Below, piece by piece: positions 6,245 through 8,756 of a stretch of DNA of 8,756 bases. Positions within the stretch are counted from its first letter, which is position 1, and the number at the start of each line of letters is the position of its first letter. The notes beneath the pieces are model-generated. The model was not told where the DNA came from. It saw nothing but the letters and a program-made list of their open reading frames with translations, and made no database searches. A program made the translations under genes and the position numbers. Source of the stretch: Verrucomicrobiales bacterium (GTDB lineage Bacteria > Verrucomicrobiota > Verrucomicrobiia > Limisphaerales > Palsa-1400); the NCBI GenBank assembly GCA_028293405.1, contig JAQGOW010000645.1, forward strand, positions 1 through 8,756, read 5' to 3'.

Positions 6245-6256
6245 AGTAAACGATTT

Positions 6257-6316
6257 TTATTTCGTCAGACCCAACAATCGTCGCGCCACAACCGCACCAA
6301 TCGGCTCACCGTCACT
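6257..6316 (-). pseudogene. Remnant of the 3' end of a second 364-aa-family gene
   Basis: The minus strand encodes SDGEPIGAVVARRLLGLTK followed by TAA. The intact gene at 4327 ends SDGELVGADVARRLLGTKP then TAA: 13 of the first 16 residues are identical and the stop is in an equivalent place. A TAA directly upstream (6317-6319) closes the frame, and the stop codon of the sulfatase lies at 6321, so the rest of the gene has been lost. Downstream it keeps the same order as the intact gene (REP-like palindrome, then repeat module), which rules out a chance match. It cannot be a working gene. Confidence 0.75.
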
Positions 6317-6320
6317 TTAG

Positions 6321-7871
6321 TTACGGGGTTGAACCGCCGACGCGGTAGAAATTTTGCAGGTTGGCGTTTGTGTCGGTCAGGGAAACGCTGCTTCCATTGG
6401 TCACGGCCAATGCGTTGGTTTGCGGTGACCATGCGTAATCGTCGAGCACGGGCGCGCGCCAGAGGGTGTAGTTCAAATTCGCCACGGGCACGGTTGCGGA
6501 GAATTGTCCGTTATTAAACGCCGAGACCACGGTGGGTTGAGCAAGGGAGGATTGGTAGCCGGCCAGTTTCATGAGCAGGCCAAAATAATTTGACTGCGCA
6601 TTTCCTGAGATGCCGTTGGTGAGCAGATTCACTTTTTCATAAGGATCGTTCTTCAGGTCGTAGAACTCATCGTGACGGTCGTAGAAGTGAATGATTTTAT
6701 ACTGCGAATTGCGCAAGGCCTGGCCGGTGTTGGCTCCGCTGCTGAACAGTTCTGCGTAGGCGTAACGCGACGAGGTGTTGGTCGTTTGCAGCATCGGGAG
6801 AAGGCTCTGGCAATCGGTCTTCACCGTCGACGGCACGCGCGCCGCGACGCTGCTACCGGCCATTTCTAAAATGGTCGCGTAAATATCGACCATGTTTACG
6901 AGCGGGTCATTGGTGCGAGTGGGGTTTGTCACGGCCGGTCCGGCGATGATCAACGGGACGTGGGTGCCGCCTTCGTAGAGCGTGTCCTTTGCGCGAGTGG
7001 AGGAATACGGCGGTTGAATGACGTTGCCCATGGTGCCGTTGTCTCCCAGGAAAATGATGTGGGTGTTTGAACGGTCAGGCAATGCCGCGAGTAACCGGCC
7101 AACTTCCGTGTCGAGCGCTTGCACCATGGCATCGAAGTATAGTGATGGACGGGCGTTAATATCGGCAGTGGTGCCCGGCAACGTGGCGTAGCTCGGACAT
7201 AAATTGGTGGGCGGTAAATGCAGGGGCGTGTGCGGGGCGTTGAATGCTGTCCAAAGAAACCACGCGTTTGTGCCGCGAGCGTTCATCCAGGCAACGGCGT
7301 CGTTGACGAGATCGGTCGTGGCGTAGTTGGTGCATGTCGTGGTGACGCCGTTACTGGTTTTAGACCAATTGTTGTAGTCGGTGACCTGGCCGGCGAGACA
7401 ACCGACGTAGTTCGTCCAACCGCCGACCGTGGATGGACTGTTTGCTGCATTGGCCAAATGCCATTTGCCAAATTGCGCCATGGCATAGCCTAAACCGCCG
7501 TTTGTCGAAAACGCTTTCGGCAATGTGAATTCAGTCGCGGACAACGGTGGTTGCGCACCACCGACGACGTCGCCAATGCCCGTGCGAAAACCGAAGCGGC
7601 CGGTCAACAAACAGGCGCGCGTCGGCGAGCAAAGGGGATTGGCGTAAGCACGACTGAAGACGACACCGTTGGTGGCGAGGGAATTGATGTTGGGCGTGGG
7701 AGGTAGCGTTGCGCCGTTTGTCGCGGAGTTGAAAAGGGAATGGCTGTCAGCGCCGAGATCATCGGCGATGATGAGCAGGATGTTTGGCTTCTGCGCGGCT
7801 GAACACGTTGAGGCGCAGACAACGAACGCAATGAGGAGCGCGACGAATTGGGTTTTTGAAAAATGGTGCAT
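6321..7871 (-). CDS. Secreted type I sulfatase (arylsulfatase-like)
   Basis: Hydrolyses sulfate esters or sulfamates, probably of sulfated polysaccharides; the substrate cannot be read from sequence. Length is 516 aa, normal for the family. Residues 1-26 form a signal peptide (hydrophobic FVALLIAFVVCAS, cleavage likely after CSA). Seen in order: PNILLIIADDLGAD with metal-binding D37/D38; CSPTR at 81-85, the formylglycine site (C81) with R85; GKWHL (K136, H138); NAPHTPLH (H214); GDNG (D277, N278); and K295 in a RAKDTLYEGG stretch. These are the full sulfatase active-site set, so the enzyme should work if a formylglycine-generating enzyme is present. The C-terminal tail ends TNANLQNFYRVGG, a small beta-type extension typical of Verrucomicrobiota exported proteins. 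The start ATG 7871 is preceded by AGGGGAG. It is last in a run with the LTxxQ and PQQ-like genes; its stop abuts the gene remnant at 6257-6316. Confidence 0.95.
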   Translation of the reverse strand: MHHFSKTQFVALLIAFVVCASTCSAAQKPNILLIIADDLGADSHSLFNSATNGATLPPTPNINSLATNGVVFSRAYANPLCSPTRACLLTGRFGFRTGIGDVVGGAQPPLSATEFTLPKAFSTNGGLGYAMAQFGKWHLANAANSPSTVGGWTNYVGCLAGQVTDYNNWSKTSNGVTTTCTNYATTDLVNDAVAWMNARGTNAWFLWTAFNAPHTPLHLPPTNLCPSYATLPGTTADINARPSLYFDAMVQALDTEVGRLLAALPDRSNTHIIFLGDNGTMGNVIQPPYSSTRAKDTLYEGGTHVPLIIAGPAVTNPTRTNDPLVNMVDIYATILEMAGSSVAARVPSTVKTDCQSLLPMLQTTNTSSRYAYAELFSSGANTGQALRNSQYKIIHFYDRHDEFYDLKNDPYEKVNLLTNGISGNAQSNYFGLLMKLAGYQSSLAQPTVVSAFNNGQFSATVPVANLNYTLWRAPVLDDYAWSPQTNALAVTNGSSVSLTDTNANLQNFYRVGGSTP

Positions 7872-7887
7872 TGCGTCGGCTCCCCTG

Positions 7888-7913
7888 CCCTCTCCTCCAT
7901 GCGGAGGAGAGGG
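7888..7913. repeat. Perfect 11-bp hairpin between the LTxxQ gene and the sulfatase
   Basis: CCCTCTCCTCC-ATGC-GGAGGAGAGGG. It fills most of the 56-nt gap and ends 17 nt upstream of the sulfatase ATG. On the minus-strand transcript it is not followed by a U-run, so it is more likely an mRNA-processing or stability hairpin, or a dispersed intergenic palindrome, than a full terminator. Its purine-rich arm could also mimic or mask the sulfatase SD region. Confidence 0.6.
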
Positions 7914-7927
7914 AGAAGAGTTAAATG

Positions 7928-8353
7928 TTATTGATCAGCCGGAGGACGTTGCTGTCCGCCACCGGGAGGACGACCAGCACCGGGGCCGCCTTGACCACCT
8001 TGGCCACCGCCACCAGGACCGCGACCGCCACGCATTTTTTCGCGCATGTCTTTGAGCTTTTGCTTTTGGTCGTCGGTCAAAATTTTATCGAGCTTGTCCT
8101 TGGTATCTTTTTCCAAGGCTTCGATCTGTTTCTTTTGATCGTCGGTCAGGTTCAACTGCTCCTGAGCCATCGGCGGAATGATGTGGAAACCGCCGCCCTG
8201 CATTCCACCGGGGCCGCCAGGACCACCGGCTTGACGACGACCGGGACGTGCGCCGCCGGGACCGCCAGGGGGTTGGCCTTGATCAGGTTGAGCTTGGAGC
8301 AGGCACGTCGATGCGCCGAGTGCCAACGCGATGAGCATACTTTGTATTTTCAT
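7928..8353 (-). CDS. Small secreted LTxxQ (Spy/CpxP-like) Gly/Pro-rich protein
   Basis: 141 aa from ATG 8353, preceded by a good SD (GAAGGAACAAA-ATG). The upstream in-frame extension lies inside the previous gene and is not needed. Residues 1-22 are a signal peptide (MKIQSMLIALALGAS..LLQA), so it is exported. The core is a helical segment with two LTxxQ motifs, NLTDDQKKQIEALEKDTKDK and ILTDDQKQKLKDM, as in the periplasmic Spy/CpxP family, whose members act as chaperones or stress sensors. Unlike enterobacterial Spy, the core is flanked on both sides by low-complexity Gly/Pro/Arg/Gln runs (GGPGGARPG; RGPGGGGQGG). Verrucomicrobiota and Planctomycetota often carry such versions, with unknown role. 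The start overlaps the stop of the PQQ-like gene (ATGA), suggesting coupled translation. Confidence 0.85.
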   Translation of the reverse strand: MKIQSMLIALALGASTCLLQAQPDQGQPPGGPGGARPGRRQAGGPGGPGGMQGGGFHIIPPMAQEQLNLTDDQKKQIEALEKDTKDKLDKILTDDQKQKLKDMREKMRGGRGPGGGGQGGQGGPGAGRPPGGGQQRPPADQ

Positions 8354-8756
8354 TTTGTTCCTTCGTTGCTGTTTTTCTCGGCGCTCGCCGTCTGCATCGA
8401 CGCGATGCAATAAAGAGAACGGTTGGAGCGCAGAAAGAGTGCATCACCAGCGAACGCCGGTGTGCCGTTGAAATCAGAATCGTCGAGAGCTTTGTTGTGC
8501 GCGACGAGTTTGAACTCGGATTTGGCTTCGTAAACAAAGGTGCCGGCACGACGGCTGACGGCGTAAATATTTCGATTGGCGAAGACGGTCGACGCGTAGA
8601 ACGGCTTTCCACGAGCACCGGAGGACGCGCCGGGCAGACGTTCTTTGTAGATGAGGTTGCCGTCTTTGGCATTGAGACAAATGGCGAAGCCCTGGTCGGT
8701 CGCAACGAACAAACGTCCGTCAGAAAGGACGGGCGACGGCACGTAGGATGCGTTTT
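8350..8756 (-). CDS. PQQ-like beta-propeller repeat protein, C-terminal part (5' end outside window)
   Basis: The frame is open to the right edge (about 135 codons), beginning NASYVPSPVLSDGRLFVATDQG. The 'PSPVLSDGRLFVATDQGFAICLNAKDG' pattern and later blades (FYASTVFANRNIYAVSRRAG; FNGTPAFAGDALFLRSNRSL) are PQQ-like/WD-like propeller repeats, each with a strand, a G-x-L/I-Y-x-V strand and an x-x-G turn. It ends LYCIASMQTASAEKNSNEGTK. Such proteins are exported in this phylum and usually bind partners or substrates rather than carry out quinoprotein catalysis; nothing here shows a PQQ site. The TGA overlaps the next ATG by 4 nt, so the two are almost certainly co-transcribed. There is no reason to take the internal GTG at 8742 as the start. 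Confidence 0.85.
   Translation of the reverse strand, partial: NASYVPSPVLSDGRLFVATDQGFAICLNAKDGNLIYKERLPGASSGARGKPFYASTVFANRNIYAVSRRAGTFVYEAKSEFKLVAHNKALDDSDFNGTPAFAGDALFLRSNRSLYCIASMQTASAEKNSNEGTK

Noticed and set aside
5984..6517. Plus-strand 177-aa frame across module B and the sulfatase 3' end
   Set aside because: It crosses a hairpin repeat, a REP-like palindrome, the gene remnant and the antisense of the sulfatase; composition is Arg/Ser-rich noise.
7669..8055. Plus-strand 128-aa frame over the sulfatase N-terminus
   Set aside because: Antisense to the signal peptide and metal-binding region of the sulfatase; spans a gene gap.
7925..8413. Plus-strand 162-aa frame opposite the LTxxQ gene
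   Set aside because: Shadow of the Gly/Pro-rich gene; the minus-strand reading has a signal peptide, SD and LTxxQ motifs.

Overview
The window looks like a piece of a Verrucomicrobiota chromosome or metagenome contig, probably Limisphaerales (Pedosphaera-like). This is inferred from the secreted sulfatase ending in a NFYRV-type tail, the PQQ-like propeller gene, the Gly/Pro-rich LTxxQ protein, the 'NGKVARLPK...QLNELLDDG' protein at the left edge, and the many intergenic palindromes. No rRNA, tRNA, CRISPR array or recognisable transposase was seen. Every supported gene lies on the minus strand, so transcription runs from high to low coordinates.

Right part (8756 to 6321): a compact run of exported-protein genes. 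It starts with the C-terminal part of a PQQ-like beta-propeller protein cut by the window edge. This overlaps by 4 nt (ATGA) a small secreted LTxxQ (Spy/CpxP-like) protein rich in Gly and Pro. After a short gap holding a perfect hairpin comes a secreted type I sulfatase with the CSPTR formylglycine motif.

Middle part (6320 to 3917): a repeat-rich region. Directly below the sulfatase stop is a short remnant of the 3' end of a second gene like the 364-aa gene of unknown function (4327-5421). Both the intact gene and the remnant are followed by the same diverged ~200-bp module: a polypurine tract, a GCGACTG/CAGTCGC hairpin, a conserved TTTTGTGGCGGTCG block and an actaagaa end motif. This implies an old repeat unit with a spacing of about 1.87 kb. 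Each copy has a different palindromic REP-like element in the same slot between stop codon and module. Several more REP-like palindromes fill the 0.5 kb upstream of the 364-aa gene.

Left part (3916 to 1): one very large protein of about 1103-1131 aa joins an N-terminal HD-type phosphohydrolase-like domain (of the kind found in conflict systems) to an Hsp90/GHKL-type ATPase. It stands alone, appears less GC-rich than the sulfatase, and is bounded on both sides by inverted copies of the repeat end motif. It is the best candidate here for a cargo or defence gene. At the left edge is the N-terminal part of a small protein of the KVARLPK type, probably DNA-binding.

Inferred picture: an exported-protein gene cluster borders a plastic region built from repeated modules, in which a solitary HD-Hsp90 ATPase gene has settled. 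The least explained part is the repeat module plus its associated 364-aa gene.
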